Part shown: positions 1 to 9,249 of the stretch, one piece after another
Numbering within the stretch: position 1 is the first letter of the stretch
How the letters are laid out: the number at the start of each line of letters is the position of its first letter
Assembly (NCBI GenBank): GCA_019694465.1
Contig: JAIBBV010000009.1
Location: forward strand, 1-64,000
Reading direction: 5' to 3'
DNA: 64,000 nt
Origin: Oligoflexia bacterium
GTDB lineage: Bacteria; Bdellovibrionota_C; UBA2361; JAFLCA01
The notes under the pieces: model-generated
Databases searched by the model: none
The model's input: the letters and a program-made list of their open reading frames with translations, nothing else
Told to the model about the DNA's origin: nothing
Translations under genes and position numbers: made by a program

Positions 1-398
1 GACCGCACGAATTGGCGGTAGTCATCGAGGGAGCGCTTTTGTTGGAGCAGAGCCTTCTCGAAGCCGTCTTTGGACAAGTTGTTGCGTCGAGCGACTTCTT
101 CCACGTAGCGTTCGACGTCATCGTCGCCGACTGATATCTTCTTTGCCTCGGCCTCGCTTGATAACACTAACTCCATAATCAAGGCATCGAGAATGGCGCG
201 CGCTTCTGGATCTTTGGAGGCGTCGTTAAGAGATAGATCGCGCGGATTAGCTAGGCGACGAGTGACGTCACGCAACGTGATTGGTTTGCCATCAACGCTA
301 GCGACAACCGCGTTAACCACAGTTGCCGAAGGATTAGCCCAAGCTGAGGGGGCTAAAAGTGGCACAAGAGCAAACAGGACGCCTAAGGTGTATCTCAT
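1..398 (-). CDS. SurA-like periplasmic peptidyl-prolyl isomerase/chaperone, N-terminal part (runs off left edge)
   Basis: Reading leftward from an ATG at 398, the protein opens with a signal peptide (MRYTLGVLFALVPLLAPSAWA) followed by AVVASVDGKPITLRDV, the typical opening of SurA/PpiD-type proteins. It continues as a helical chaperone segment (ILDALIMELVLSSEAEAKKI, then VERYVEEVARRNNLSKDGF) until the window edge, giving about 132 residues. SurA family members escort outer-membrane proteins through the periplasm and usually carry parvulin domains after this N-terminal part; those would lie outside the window. It sits 107 bases downstream of mfd on the same strand and may be co-transcribed with it. 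No strong Shine-Dalgarno is visible. The family is clear, but SurA versus another SurA_N protein cannot be decided from this fragment. Confidence 0.82.
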   Translation of the reverse strand, partial: MRYTLGVLFALVPLLAPSAWANPSATVVNAVVASVDGKPITLRDVTRRLANPRDLSLNDASKDPEARAILDALIMELVLSSEAEAKKISVGDDDVERYVEEVARRNNLSKDGFEKALLQQKRSLDDYRQFVR

Positions 399-505
399 AG
401 CCGGTAACTCTAAGAGTGAGTAAAAAATGAAATCCACTTCACTAAGCGAGCGTTGCCTTTCAGGGTCAGGCTCATAGCGCGCTACGTCTTCATTTTGTAG
501 GCACT

Positions 506-3500
506 CTAATTACTTCGGGCGGTATTGGCAAGAAATTCGGTGCTGCCAATGCTGTTCATCAGATCGTAAACAAATGAAATAACGCGCTTGCGCTCAGCTG
601 CAATTTCGGGCTTAAGCGTTGCACTTAAAGTCATATTCTTACTGCACTTGAATGTTTCTGGCTGTTTCTGGGCAAGCGCAACGATTTTCTGGGCGTCAAT
701 ACGAGCACGCGGAGACATTGAGATGACTAGTCTTGGTGTATTAAATTCAAGTTTTGTCACTCCGGCGCGGCGCAGGAAGGCTCTAAGCCGCATAAGGTCA
801 ATCAGGTTGCTAACTTCCTCCGGCATCGGGCCAAAGCGGTCCTCGATTTCTGCTGCAAGTTCAGCCGCTTCGGTGGCATCAGCAAGTGAGGCTAGGCGTT
901 GGTAGAGCACTAAACGTTCCGAGACGTCTGGAATATAGTCATCGGGAATGAAAGCCTCACTGCCGAGTTTAACTTCTGGCTCTACCGTTTCTTCTAGCGT
1001 TAGTTCTTCGCCCTTAAGATTTAAGACCGCTTCCTTCAGGATGCGTGTATACATGTCAAATCCAACCGCTAGAACGCTGCCCGATTGTTCCTTGCCTAGT
1101 AGATTTCCAGCTCCACGAATTTCTAGATCGCGGACCGCTAAATTAAATCCTAGTCCTAGGTCATCCAATGATTGGAGCGCTTTTAGGCGTTGCTGAGCCT
1201 CGACTCCCAGTTTCTTCGCAGGAGGAATCATAAGGTAAGCGTAAGCTTGGCGAGTGCTACGCCCAACCCGGCCGCGTAGTTGGTAAAGCTGCGCCAGTCC
1301 AAAGGTGTCGGCGCGATCTAGGATGATAGTGTTCGCATTCGGAATATCTAGCCCTGATTCTACGATGGTTGTACTGACTAGTACGTCAATCTCGCGTTTA
1401 ATGAATCGCTGCATGATATTTTCAAGCTGCTGTTCGTCCATTTGACCATGCGCGAATTCAAATCGAGCTTCAGGTACTAGCTCCCGCAAATTCTGCGTAA
1501 ACAGGTCTATTCCCTCGATCCTGTTGTGAACCACAAAAGCCTGCCCGCCGCGTTGTAACTCGCGTAATAGTGTATCGCGAATTAGATGATCACTGTGTTC
1601 CGCGACGTAGGTACGAATCACGCGTCGATCATGTGGCGGGGTGCTAATTATGGAGATGTCGCGAATGCCCAGTAGCGACATGTGTAGAGTGCGTGGAATG
1701 GGGGTTGCAGTAAGTGTTAGTACATCTACGTTTTTCTTGAGCTGCTTAAGCAGCTCCTTTTGTTTAACACCAAAGCGATGCTCTTCGTCGATTATTAGTA
1801 ATCCAAGATCCTTGAATTGAACATCTTTGGAGAGCAGCCTGTGAGTCCCGATCACAATATCCAGATCGCCAGTCGTCAGTGATGCCAGGGTCTGCTTATT
1901 CTCCTGACTAGTGTAGAAGCGACTTACGGCGCCAATTTTAACGGGGTAGCCTAGAAAGCGGTTGGCAAAGTTAGCGCGATGCTGCTCAACTAAAATGGTA
2001 GTAGGAACAAGCACTGCTACTTGTCGCGCGTGCTGCGCACATTTAAAAGCAGCGCGCATGGCAACTTCTGTCTTGCCGAAGCCTACGTCGCCACAAACGA
2101 GACGATCCATCGGGCGGTCGGTGCTAAGATCTGCTAAAACCTCACCAATAGCACGGAGCTGATCGGGAGTTTCGTCGAAAGGGAATCCATCCGCAAACCG
2201 CTCATCCTCGGCCCCTGGAGGTTCAAAACGCCAGCCCTTAGCAATCGACCGCGTGGCGTAAAGTTTGATCAAATCGCCAGCTAAGGTGATCACCGATTCC
2301 TTAACCTTCTGCTTGGTTTTAAACCAAGTTGCGGTACTGAGCTTATCTAGTACTGGAACTTGTCCCTCAGCTGCGCTGAACTTTTGAATCTTTCCTATGC
2401 TTTGGACGGGTAAGTACAGGCGAGAATCAGCATATTCGATGTGTAAGAAGTCGCCCTCTACGCCCTCAATGTTAAGGTGTTTCAGTCCACGATATACGCC
2501 GATCCCATAATCGATATGGACCACAAAATCGTTGTCTTTTAGCTGAGAGAGCGAGCTCATTAGTCGCTTCAGCGACGTACGAGCGGTAGCAGCTTTACGA
2601 TGTGAACGTTCGCCAAAAATTTCATTTTCAGAAATGAAGGCAAGTTGCCGTGCTGGGAGTTGGAACCCAGATGAAAGCTGTCCCAGCAGAATTGTGATTG
2701 GCGGGCGCGGGGAGTGCTTAAGCCAATCACTGGCTGATCCATCGAATACTAGTGCATCGAAGCCAATTTCGAGCAGAATCTTGCGCAAACGCTCCGCGCG
2801 CTGTGAGGCTCCTACCACAAAGGCGATTTCGCTGCCGGCGCGACGTAAACGTTCAAGTGCAAGTTGCAATGGCTTAAGGGCGTTTCCCGAGCCAACTTTA
2901 CCTTGCATGCGTAAACTTAGCGAAGAATTTGATAATGAGTTGAGCGCGATGCTGCGATACTGGTCTCGACTAGCGTCGATTACATCCAGTGGGTCAAGTA
3001 AGTGGCAGACTCGCTTTTTTAGCTCTGCGCTTACTTCGGCTGCGGTTAGGTACATGCTATTACGAGCTGGGTAGATGTGTTGTTCGCTGGCGGCACGTTC
3101 CTCACGCTCGGTGACTAGCTCGTCGAAGGCATCTACGGCGCGTGACAATTCAATTTCATTGTTGAGCACGAGAGGTACTTCGGCAGGAAGCATGTCAAAG
3201 AAGGATGGCAGTGCATCGTGGGCCACGATATGTAGCAGCTCGATGGCCGGAAAGTCGATGCCTGACCTGAATGCAGATATTGCGCGTACAATTGCGCGCG
3301 GCGGAATTTCCAGTTCTTTGCCTCTTACCTTTAGACGCTGTATGGCTTTGTCGAATTGTTCTGACTCCTGCGCTAGTAACTGAGGCTCGAAACATTCACG
3401 TACGGGCGTGATCAGAAGTTCGTCGCAGGCATCAAGCGTGCGCTGTGTCTCTGGATCGAAGTATGACAGGCGGCGAATGGTTTGCTGGTCCACCGCGGCT

Positions 3501-4048
3501 GGCGTAAACTCAGCGCGCACGGGCCTTTCACAGCGTGCTGGGAAAAAGTCGATTACATTCCCACGCACCGCCATTTCTCCAATTTCCTCAACGATCGAGG
3601 CTGGCGTGAAGCAGCAGCGTCGCAACTTAGAGTGGAGTTCTTGATGGGAGCACTTTTCATTCGCGCTAAGGTGGAAAGATGCTGTGCGGAACAGTTGCGG
3701 CGAAGGGACGCGCTGAGCAATCGCATCGACTGAGGTTACAATTACGTATGGGTTTGAGTCTTGCAGAAGGCGTAGTATGGCCAGCCTCTGCGACGATACC
3801 AGGGTCTGAGGCGACACAGGCTCGAATGGCAAGGTCTCCCAGGCTGGGAAGTAAAGCACGGGGCGATCGCGCATGAATAGCTGTAGATCGCTAACGATTT
3901 CCTCTGCGTTCGTGCGGTCCTTTCCGATTATGACTAATTGAGGATTATCACGGGCAAGCTCGGCCAACGCCCAAGCCTGGGCACCACCATGTACGCCCAC
4001 ATAGCGTAGGGCGCTCGGCTCTGGTATACTTAAAGTGCTAGGCGTCAT
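506..4048 (-). CDS. mfd: Transcription-repair coupling factor Mfd
   Basis: An 1180-residue protein of the usual Mfd length. The N-terminal UvrB-like module has the [11 protein letters not shown] motif near residue 50. The RNA-polymerase-interacting region follows ([12 protein letters not shown], then [14 protein letters not shown]). Next comes the RecG-like translocase, with Walker [12 protein letters not shown] near residue 653, DEEH box near 753, [11 protein letters not shown] and QLRGRVGRS. The TRCF C-terminal domain closes the protein. Mfd releases RNA polymerase stalled at lesions and recruits UvrA for nucleotide excision repair. The gene starts 170 bases from a divergent Flp-pilin gene, and a SurA-like gene follows downstream. 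All motifs are intact. Confidence 0.97.
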   Translation of the reverse strand: MTPSTLSIPEPSALRYVGVHGGAQAWALAELARDNPQLVIIGKDRTNAEEIVSDLQLFMRDRPVLYFPAWETLPFEPVSPQTLVSSQRLAILRLLQDSNPYVIVTSVDAIAQRVPSPQLFRTASFHLSANEKCSHQELHSKLRRCCFTPASIVEEIGEMAVRGNVIDFFPARCERPVRAEFTPAAVDQQTIRRLSYFDPETQRTLDACDELLITPVRECFEPQLLAQESEQFDKAIQRLKVRGKELEIPPRAIVRAISAFRSGIDFPAIELLHIVAHDALPSFFDMLPAEVPLVLNNEIELSRAVDAFDELVTEREERAASEQHIYPARNSMYLTAAEVSAELKKRVCHLLDPLDVIDASRDQYRSIALNSLSNSSLSLRMQGKVGSGNALKPLQLALERLRRAGSEIAFVVGASQRAERLRKILLEIGFDALVFDGSASDWLKHSPRPPITILLGQLSSGFQLPARQLAFISENEIFGERSHRKAATARTSLKRLMSSLSQLKDNDFVVHIDYGIGVYRGLKHLNIEGVEGDFLHIEYADSRLYLPVQSIGKIQKFSAAEGQVPVLDKLSTATWFKTKQKVKESVITLAGDLIKLYATRSIAKGWRFEPPGAEDERFADGFPFDETPDQLRAIGEVLADLSTDRPMDRLVCGDVGFGKTEVAMRAAFKCAQHARQVAVLVPTTILVEQHRANFANRFLGYPVKIGAVSRFYTSQENKQTLASLTTGDLDIVIGTHRLLSKDVQFKDLGLLIIDEEHRFGVKQKELLKQLKKNVDVLTLTATPIPRTLHMSLLGIRDISIISTPPHDRRVIRTYVAEHSDHLIRDTLLRELQRGGQAFVVHNRIEGIDLFTQNLRELVPEARFEFAHGQMDEQQLENIMQRFIKREIDVLVSTTIVESGLDIPNANTIILDRADTFGLAQLYQLRGRVGRSTRQAYAYLMIPPAKKLGVEAQQRLKALQSLDDLGLGFNLAVRDLEIRGAGNLLGKEQSGSVLAVGFDMYTRILKEAVLNLKGEELTLEETVEPEVKLGSEAFIPDDYIPDVSERLVLYQRLASLADATEAAELAAEIEDRFGPMPEEVSNLIDLMRLRAFLRRAGVTKLEFNTPRLVISMSPRARIDAQKIVALAQKQPETFKCSKNMTLSATLKPEIAAERKRVISFVYDLMNSIGSTEFLANTARSN

Positions 4049-4217
4049 GGGGTTATCAAAGAATTAAAAGTATTGGCTTCTTTTGAGATCGATTTAAGTA
4101 TAGCGACTTCATAGTTAGTCCACTATGTTAGTTGGCTAGAAGCGGTTTCAACCCGTGGCTCTAACTAAATAGCCTCAGCACCGACCATCGGTTAGGCTGT
4201 TAAGGGGAAAGTAAACG

Positions 4218-4427
4218 ATGATGCCATCGAACCCAATCAATTCTCAAGCACAGGCGCCAGCGAATCGACGCTATACTCGACGCTTGTTGAGTGAAATTGG
4301 GGCCAATATGGTTGAATATGTAGTATTGGCCTCGCTGATCGCAGTTGTAGTGCTCGCGGCTGTGGAAGCTTTCCGGCAGTCTGAAACTGCCATGTTCCAA
4401 AATGTAGCTAGTCAGTTTCCGCCTTGA
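4218..4427 (+). CDS. Flp/Fap-type pilin
   Basis: A 69-residue protein with a short basic leader and a single hydrophobic segment. The processing region reads SEIG-ANMVEYVVLASLIAVVVLAA. Cleavage after Gly puts Glu at +5 and Tyr at +6, the hallmark of Flp pilins processed by TadV/CpaA-type prepilin peptidases. An AAGGGGA ribosome-binding site lies about 10 bases upstream; ATG codons at 4218 and 4221 are both possible. Flp pilins normally accompany tad/cpa genes, but here the neighbours are mfd (divergent) and pilT/pilU. No TadA, TadB, TadC or RcpA gene is in the window. It may use a remote assembly system or serve as a minor pilin; the function is inferred from the motif only. Confidence 0.8.
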   Translation: MMPSNPINSQAQAPANRRYTRRLLSEIGANMVEYVVLASLIAVVVLAAVEAFRQSETAMFQNVASQFPP

Positions 4428-4625
4428 GCAGGCAGCGTTGCCAGTAGTTGAGGCCATCTGCTAGTCACGCGATTTAATAGGCGCATCCCAATAGGCTGCC
4501 AACTTGCCAGAATACTTAGCTTATTTTTAAGTGCCTGTCCTGACTCGAATATTTACCTATCTCGGTAATCTGCCGATATCTCTCTGCGAGGTTTACGTAA
4601 CTCCCACGATGGGGGCAGGTGCCGC

Positions 4626-5702
4626 ATGGATATAACACAACTACTTCAGTTTGCTTACCAGCAGGATGCTTCCGATCTTCACATTAGTGCAGGGGAGCCT
4701 CCCATGATTCGCGTCTCCGGCGACATGAAAAAGATAAAGGTGCCGCCGCTCACCTCTGAGCAAACGCATGCCATGGTGTACGACATCATGGGTGACTCGC
4801 AACGCAAAGCTTTTGAGGAGTACAGCGATATAGACTTCTCGATGCAGGTCGGTGATATCGCCCGATTCCGCGTCAACGTATTCCGTCAAAATCGCGGCGT
4901 TGGTGCAGTGTTCCGAAAGATTCCAACTAAAATTGCAACGATTGAAGAGTTGGGGATGCCCCCAATTTTAGCGGAGATTTCTCGGCGCGAGAAGGGGCTA
5001 GTGCTTGTTACCGGTCCGACCGGTAGTGGCAAATCCACCACTTTGGCTGCCATGATCAATCTGATCAACGAGGAGTTGGAAGGACATATTCTGACCGTGG
5101 AGGATCCGATCGAGTTTATTCACCGCTCCAAGAAATGTTTGGTGAACCAGCGCGAAGTTGGCCCGCACACGCAGTCCTTTAACAACGCATTGCGGGCTGC
5201 CTTGCGTGAAGATCCAGACATCATTCTGGTGGGTGAATTGCGCGATTTGGAGACAATTCAATTGGCACTCACAGCAGCTGAGACCGGCCACTTGGTATTT
5301 GGAACTTTGCATACATCCAGCGCACCAAAAACCGTTGATCGTGTAATTGACGTGTTTCCTCCCAATCAGCAAGCGCAAGTTCGTGCCATGTTCGCTGAGT
5401 CAATCCAGGCTGTGATTACCCAGACACTTTGCAAGAAGGTGGGTGGCGGGCGTGCAGCGGCGCTTGAGATAATGGTAGGGACAACAGCGGTCCGCAATTT
5501 AATTCGAGAGGGCAAGATTCACCAACTGCCCAGTGTTCTGCAGACTTCGCAGAATGTAGGCATGCAGACGCTTGAAATGCATCTGCGTGAGTTGGTTGAC
5601 CGCGGCCTAATTTCCCGCGAAACTGCCATAGAGAAGACCGGTAATCCTGATATGTTCAAAGAGATTGATCAGGCAGCGCAGAAAGTATCACGAGTGCGCT
5701 AG
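4626..5702 (+). CDS. pilT: Type IV pilus retraction ATPase PilT
   Basis: A 358-residue hexameric secretion-type ATPase. An N-terminal PAS-like domain (ASDLHISAGEPPMIRV) precedes the RecA-like core. Walker A GPTGSGKST lies near residue 130, followed by Asp box VEDPIEF, Walker B IILVGELRDLET and His box TGHLVFGTLHT. The C-terminal VRNLIREGK matches the AIRNLIRE motif of PilT that is needed for retraction. PilT depolymerises type IV pili and powers twitching. It lies 32 bases upstream of a PilU-type paralogue, so the pair is probably one operon. The start is supported by AGG seven bases upstream. A pilus retraction role is well supported; the pilin it serves is not in the window unless it is the adjacent Flp protein. 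Confidence 0.95.
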   Translation: MDITQLLQFAYQQDASDLHISAGEPPMIRVSGDMKKIKVPPLTSEQTHAMVYDIMGDSQRKAFEEYSDIDFSMQVGDIARFRVNVFRQNRGVGAVFRKIPTKIATIEELGMPPILAEISRREKGLVLVTGPTGSGKSTTLAAMINLINEELEGHILTVEDPIEFIHRSKKCLVNQREVGPHTQSFNNALRAALREDPDIILVGELRDLETIQLALTAAETGHLVFGTLHTSSAPKTVDRVIDVFPPNQQAQVRAMFAESIQAVITQTLCKKVGGGRAAALEIMVGTTAVRNLIREGKIHQLPSVLQTSQNVGMQTLEMHLRELVDRGLISRETAIEKTGNPDMFKEIDQAAQKVSRVR

Positions 5703-5734
5703 CAAGCTGCTGTGCGATTGGGGAGGCGTAAGCC

Positions 5735-6892
5735 ATGTTGGATATTTCAAAATTGCTGCAGGTAATGACCGAGCATGATGCGTCGGATTTATACCTGACG
5801 GTTGATAGCCCACCAATGTACAGAATTAATGGCGTGGTTCGACCCGCCGGCAACCGACTCCTGCAGCTAGCTGATACTGAGGCACTGGCAAATTCCATAA
5901 TGAGCGACAAGCAGCAAAAGGAATTTTTAGCCAACAATGAACAGAATTTAGGATTATACTACTCATCGCTTGGACGTTTCCGCGTTAACATTTTTCGTCA
6001 GCGCGGCTGCGTTGGCATGGTAATCCGACAGATTAAATCACATATCCTCACAATCGAAGACTTGGGATTGCCACATGTATTGCAGGATGTGGCTATGACC
6101 AAACGCGGGCTAGTGCTGGTCGTGGGCGCTGCGGGGTCAGGTAAATCCACCACGCTGGCGGCAATGATTGATTATCGTAACGCTAATAGTGCTGGCCACA
6201 TTGTTACTATTGAAGATCCAATTGAGTTTGTGCACGCTCATAAGAAATCGATTGTTACCCAACGCGAGATTGGCATGGATACTGACACCTATGAGCTGGC
6301 GCTAAAAAATGCGCTGCGTCAGGCTCCCGATGTCGTGTTGATTGGAGAAATTCGAGACACTGAGACAATGGATGCGGCTATTTCATTTGCTGAAACAGGT
6401 CATTTAGTACTTGCAACTCTACACAGCAATAACGCCAATCAGACCATGGAGCGCGTGCTAAATTTCTTCCCGCCCGAGCGACACAACCAGATTTACTTAC
6501 AGCTAAGTCAAAATCTGCGCGGCATTATCAGTCAGCGCTTGGTCAAGACTGTGGATGGTGGTCGTATTGCGGCAGTTGAAGTGCTTTTGGATAGTCCGCG
6601 CGTGAAAGATCTTATTCACAAGGCCCAGGTTGCCGAGCTCAAAGAGGCAATGGAAAAGAGTACCAACCTTGGCATGCAAACCTTTGATCAGGCTCTATTT
6701 GATCACTACAAGGCTGGGAAGATCACTTTGGACGAAGCCCTACGCAATGCTGATAGTGCCAATAACCTACGCTTGCGGGTTAAGCTCTCCGAGGAGGGGT
6801 TTGACGAGCGTCGTCGTAGCGCCTCAGCGGCGCCAGCCGCCACGCCCGGCCAGCCACAGTCGGAAGAGAAGCTTAAAGTCGATTTGGGCTGA
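5735..6892 (+). CDS. pilU: PilU-type accessory pilus retraction ATPase
   Basis: A 385-residue PilT paralogue. It has the N-terminal ASDLYLTVDSPPMYRI motif, a Walker A variant (GAAGSGKSTT near residue 131, with Ala-Ala replacing the Pro-Thr seen in PilT), EDPIEFVHAH, VLIGEIRDTETM and a His box (TGHLVLATLHSN). QNLRGIISQRLV and the late SANNLRLRVKLS segment resemble PilU rather than PilT, and the AIRNLIRE motif is replaced by VKDLIHKAQ. PilU works with PilT to raise retraction force. The Ala/Pro-rich tail after residue 365 is probably disordered. It follows pilT by 32 bases. Assignment as PilU rather than a second PilT rests on the C-terminal motifs. Confidence 0.88.
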   Translation: MLDISKLLQVMTEHDASDLYLTVDSPPMYRINGVVRPAGNRLLQLADTEALANSIMSDKQQKEFLANNEQNLGLYYSSLGRFRVNIFRQRGCVGMVIRQIKSHILTIEDLGLPHVLQDVAMTKRGLVLVVGAAGSGKSTTLAAMIDYRNANSAGHIVTIEDPIEFVHAHKKSIVTQREIGMDTDTYELALKNALRQAPDVVLIGEIRDTETMDAAISFAETGHLVLATLHSNNANQTMERVLNFFPPERHNQIYLQLSQNLRGIISQRLVKTVDGGRIAAVEVLLDSPRVKDLIHKAQVAELKEAMEKSTNLGMQTFDQALFDHYKAGKITLDEALRNADSANNLRLRVKLSEEGFDERRRSASAAPAATPGQPQSEEKLKVDLG

Positions 6893-7002
6893 TAAGCTAA
6901 TAGTGTCGACTTGCTGCGCGCCTCTTAGTAGAGCTGTCAAACGCGGCCATGACTTATTTGTCTGCTCCTGCTAAGCTTCACGCCTAGCTTGGTGGAGCAC
7001 AA

Positions 7003-7476
7003 ATGGACGAAACAAGTAAGGCCATTATCGATAAAGTCACGCAGCGTTATGCTAAGCCGACTCAAGTCGCCGAGGGTGTTTGCTGTACTGTTTATTATGA
7101 TTGTGCCCGGCTCACTCCCAGCGATTTGGCGCGCCTCTCTGCGGAAGCTACCGGCGATCTCGACGACCAAGACTTCGACATGGTGGTAGGGTTAGCTTAT
7201 ACAGGGATATTTTTTGCTGCTGCGGTTGCCGGCGGGCGTTTAGTCGGGATTTTTCAAACTGATGGTAAGCTCTTTGGCCCCGCAGTGAAGGCCCATAAAG
7301 TCTTGCTGGTGGATGATGTTATTTATTCTGGTACGCGTATGAAGAGAGCGCAGCAGGCGGTTGAAGCGGCAGGTGGCCGTGTGGTTGGTTTCGCTTGCAT
7401 TGTTGATCGTTCTGCCAAGCCGGGTAAGCTGGATGGCAAGACGATTTGGAGCGCACATCAGTCAGAACTGCAGTAG
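7003..7476 (+). CDS. Phosphoribosyltransferase family protein (OPRT-like)
   Basis: A 157-residue protein with a type I phosphoribosyltransferase fold. The PRPP-binding motif is LLVDDVIYSGTRM near residues 101-113, followed by a buried strand (GGRVVGFACIVDRS) as in orotate phosphoribosyltransferases. FDMVVGLAYTGIFFAAAVA resembles the conserved VVG-x2-x-G-x2-A loop that precedes the flexible hood. It is shorter than typical PyrE (about 200 residues), so the substrate is unresolved. It could act in pyrimidine synthesis or salvage. The Nudix hydrolase gene starts 15 bases after its stop codon, suggesting coupled expression. The family is sure; a pyrE call would be over-reading. Confidence 0.82.
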   Translation: MDETSKAIIDKVTQRYAKPTQVAEGVCCTVYYDCARLTPSDLARLSAEATGDLDDQDFDMVVGLAYTGIFFAAAVAGGRLVGIFQTDGKLFGPAVKAHKVLLVDDVIYSGTRMKRAQQAVEAAGGRVVGFACIVDRSAKPGKLDGKTIWSAHQSELQ

Positions 7477-7490
7477 ACAGGTTGCATGCC

Positions 7491-8045
7491 ATGAGCGCCA
7501 ATCAGGACAATCCTTGGAAGATCCTCAACTCAAAATGTATTTATGAGAATCCCTGGATTCGTGTGCGCGAGGACAATGTCATTCGGCCTGATGGGCGTCC
7601 TGGTATTTACGGCGTAGTTGAGGCACGCAAGATTGCAACTGGAGTGATCGCTCTGAATGAGAGGTCGGAGATCTTTCTAATCGGACAATATCGTTATCCA
7701 ACACGCCATTATTCTTGGGAAATTGTTGAGGGCGGGGCTGAGATCGGTGAGGCGCCGATGGATGCTGCAAAGCGCGAATTGCGAGAAGAGGCTGGCTTAA
7801 TCGCTTCGAACTGGGAGCAGTTAGGCACTGAGGTCCACCTATCCAACTGTGTCAGTGATGAAATTGCAGTCTTTTTTGTGGCGCGCAATTTGACGGAGGT
7901 CGAAGTTGCACCTGATGGTACAGAAGTTTTGCAGCGCCGCTGTGTTCCTCTTACTAAGGCCCTGCAGATGGTCGATAGCGGTGAGATTAAAGATGCTATG
8001 AGCATCATAGCCTTGCTGCGCTTTTCTCGCATTACTAACAAGTAG
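7491..8045 (+). CDS. Nudix hydrolase, ADP-ribose pyrophosphatase-like
   Basis: A 184-residue protein carrying a complete Nudix box: Gly-x5-Glu-x7-Arg-Glu-Leu-Arg-Glu-Glu-Ala-Gly-Leu (GGAEIGE, then RELREEAGL, about residues 81-103). The N-terminal strand region (ENPWIRVREDNVI) and IFLIGQYRYPTRHYSWEIVEGG are typical of the ADP-ribose/GDP-mannose pyrophosphatase (NudF) subgroup. It hydrolyses nucleoside diphosphate sugars or ADP-ribose with divalent metal. I chose the ATG at 7491 over an upstream in-frame start at 7446, because 7491 avoids overlap with the phosphoribosyltransferase and has AGG nine bases upstream. An acyltransferase gene starts eight bases downstream. Confidence 0.9.
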   Translation: MSANQDNPWKILNSKCIYENPWIRVREDNVIRPDGRPGIYGVVEARKIATGVIALNERSEIFLIGQYRYPTRHYSWEIVEGGAEIGEAPMDAAKRELREEAGLIASNWEQLGTEVHLSNCVSDEIAVFFVARNLTEVEVAPDGTEVLQRRCVPLTKALQMVDSGEIKDAMSIIALLRFSRITNK

Positions 8046-8052
8046 GACTTAG

Positions 8053-8781
8053 ATGAGCGAGACAATTTACATGTCACCGCAGCAAGAGAAGTTTACTAAG
8101 TCTTCGCGCTCAGCTTTGTCCCTATATCGCGAGTACGCAGTTGGCGATTCATCGTATGCGTTTCTTGCGTGGTTTGAGCTTTGCTCTATTTTGGGAGCCA
8201 ACTTGCCGGGTCTAGCTGGCTTTGGACTAAGAGGGCTTTTGTATCCAAGTTTATTCGCCAAGTGTGGAAAGCGTCCCGCAATTGGGCGTTCGGTGGTGGT
8301 GCGCAATCCGCGCTGCATAGAGCTAGGCGATCGTGTGCTCATCGATGATTTTGCCACGTTGGATGTGCGCGGTACTAAGGGGCAGATGAAGTTGGGGAGT
8401 CATGTAAGCATTGGTCGCTATACGGCAATTGTTTCTAAGGATGCGCAAATTGAATTCGGATCGGCTGTGAATATTGGGTCGCATTGCCGGATCGCCTCTC
8501 AAAGTTCTGTCAGTATTGGTGAGAGCACTTTAGTTGCTGCCTATGCCTACATTGGAGCTGGCAATCACCAGCGTGGGGATGAAGAACGACCACTCATTAC
8601 ACGTGAAATGGATATCAAAGGTGGGGTGAGTATAGGTAAGCATGCCTGGATTGGAGCGCATGCCACTATTATGGACGGAGTAACTATAGGTGATGGAGCG
8701 ATTGTTGGAGCGCATTCGTTTGTGAAAGACGATATCCCTGCTGGTGCTACCGCCCTGGGCTGTCCGGCCCGCGTCTTGTAA
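8053..8781 (+). CDS. Left-handed beta-helix (hexapeptide repeat) acyltransferase
   Basis: A 242-residue protein whose C-terminal two thirds is a run of hexapeptide turns (LGSHVSIGRYTAIVSKDA, VNIGSHCRIASQ, VSIGKHAWIGAHATI, VTIGDGAIVGAHS). It ends with the maltose-acetyltransferase-like closing loop IPAGATALGCPARV. His in YIGAGNHQR is a plausible active-site base by family analogy. Members acetylate or acylate sugars, often in polysaccharide or lipopolysaccharide synthesis. The about 80-residue N-terminal extension (LCSILGANLPGLAGFGLRGLLYPSLF) is hydrophobic and may bind the membrane. The start has AGGA six bases upstream. Acceptor and acyl donor are unknown. Confidence 0.85.
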   Translation: MSETIYMSPQQEKFTKSSRSALSLYREYAVGDSSYAFLAWFELCSILGANLPGLAGFGLRGLLYPSLFAKCGKRPAIGRSVVVRNPRCIELGDRVLIDDFATLDVRGTKGQMKLGSHVSIGRYTAIVSKDAQIEFGSAVNIGSHCRIASQSSVSIGESTLVAAYAYIGAGNHQRGDEERPLITREMDIKGGVSIGKHAWIGAHATIMDGVTIGDGAIVGAHSFVKDDIPAGATALGCPARVL

Positions 8782-9249
8782 ATTTAGAATGATGTTTGTT
8801 GGTCATGTTTTATGTAGGCGACCAGCGTTTGTCGTTTAATTCGGCTCGGCATCGATGCCGGACCAGTCTGTTAGCCTAGTTATCAACTTTTAATCAACAG
8901 TGCCGGCATATATTAGAGCATAGAGAGCGGTGCAGCTTGAATCAGTGTTTGTAGAGAATTAAGTTTGTGCTTTGACAGAATAAGCCAAGCATGTGATGTG
9001 TTTGGATGTACGTATAGGGAGTTGGACATCTAGAGCCGACGCCAAGTTAAGTAATGGTCCAAGACTAATCGCTTGGGGCATTTTTGGTTTCGCTTGGCCC
9101 GTGCCGCGTAAGCGGAATGGGGGATACAGAGATAGAGGGTTCCTCTCTTCCTAGTTAGGCGGTTTAGAAGCTGTTAGGTTTTTATTCCACCTATGTTAGA
9201 TACAACTGTTTTTGTTAGTTGTTTAATTAATTGGAGGCAATGAAAGCTC
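8782..9249. other. 468-base intergenic region / long leader before the porin gene
   Basis: No convincing gene. A 14-base perfect palindrome, CGGCATCGATGCCG, lies at 8847-8860 without a T run, so it is not a simple terminator. A TTGACA hexamer sits at 8972-8977 but has no good -10 box at normal spacing. GGAGG at 9233-9237 lies 12 bases before the porin ATG. It also precedes an out-of-frame ATG at 9240 that opens a five-codon ORF ending at 9257 inside the porin start. The length suggests a long 5' leader or a distal promoter for a strongly expressed gene. Confidence 0.5.

Noticed and set aside
8847-8860. Perfect 14-base palindrome as a regulator operator or terminator
   Set aside because: No T tract, no second copy in the window and no adjacent promoter hexamers at normal spacing; kept only as a note in the intergenic entry.
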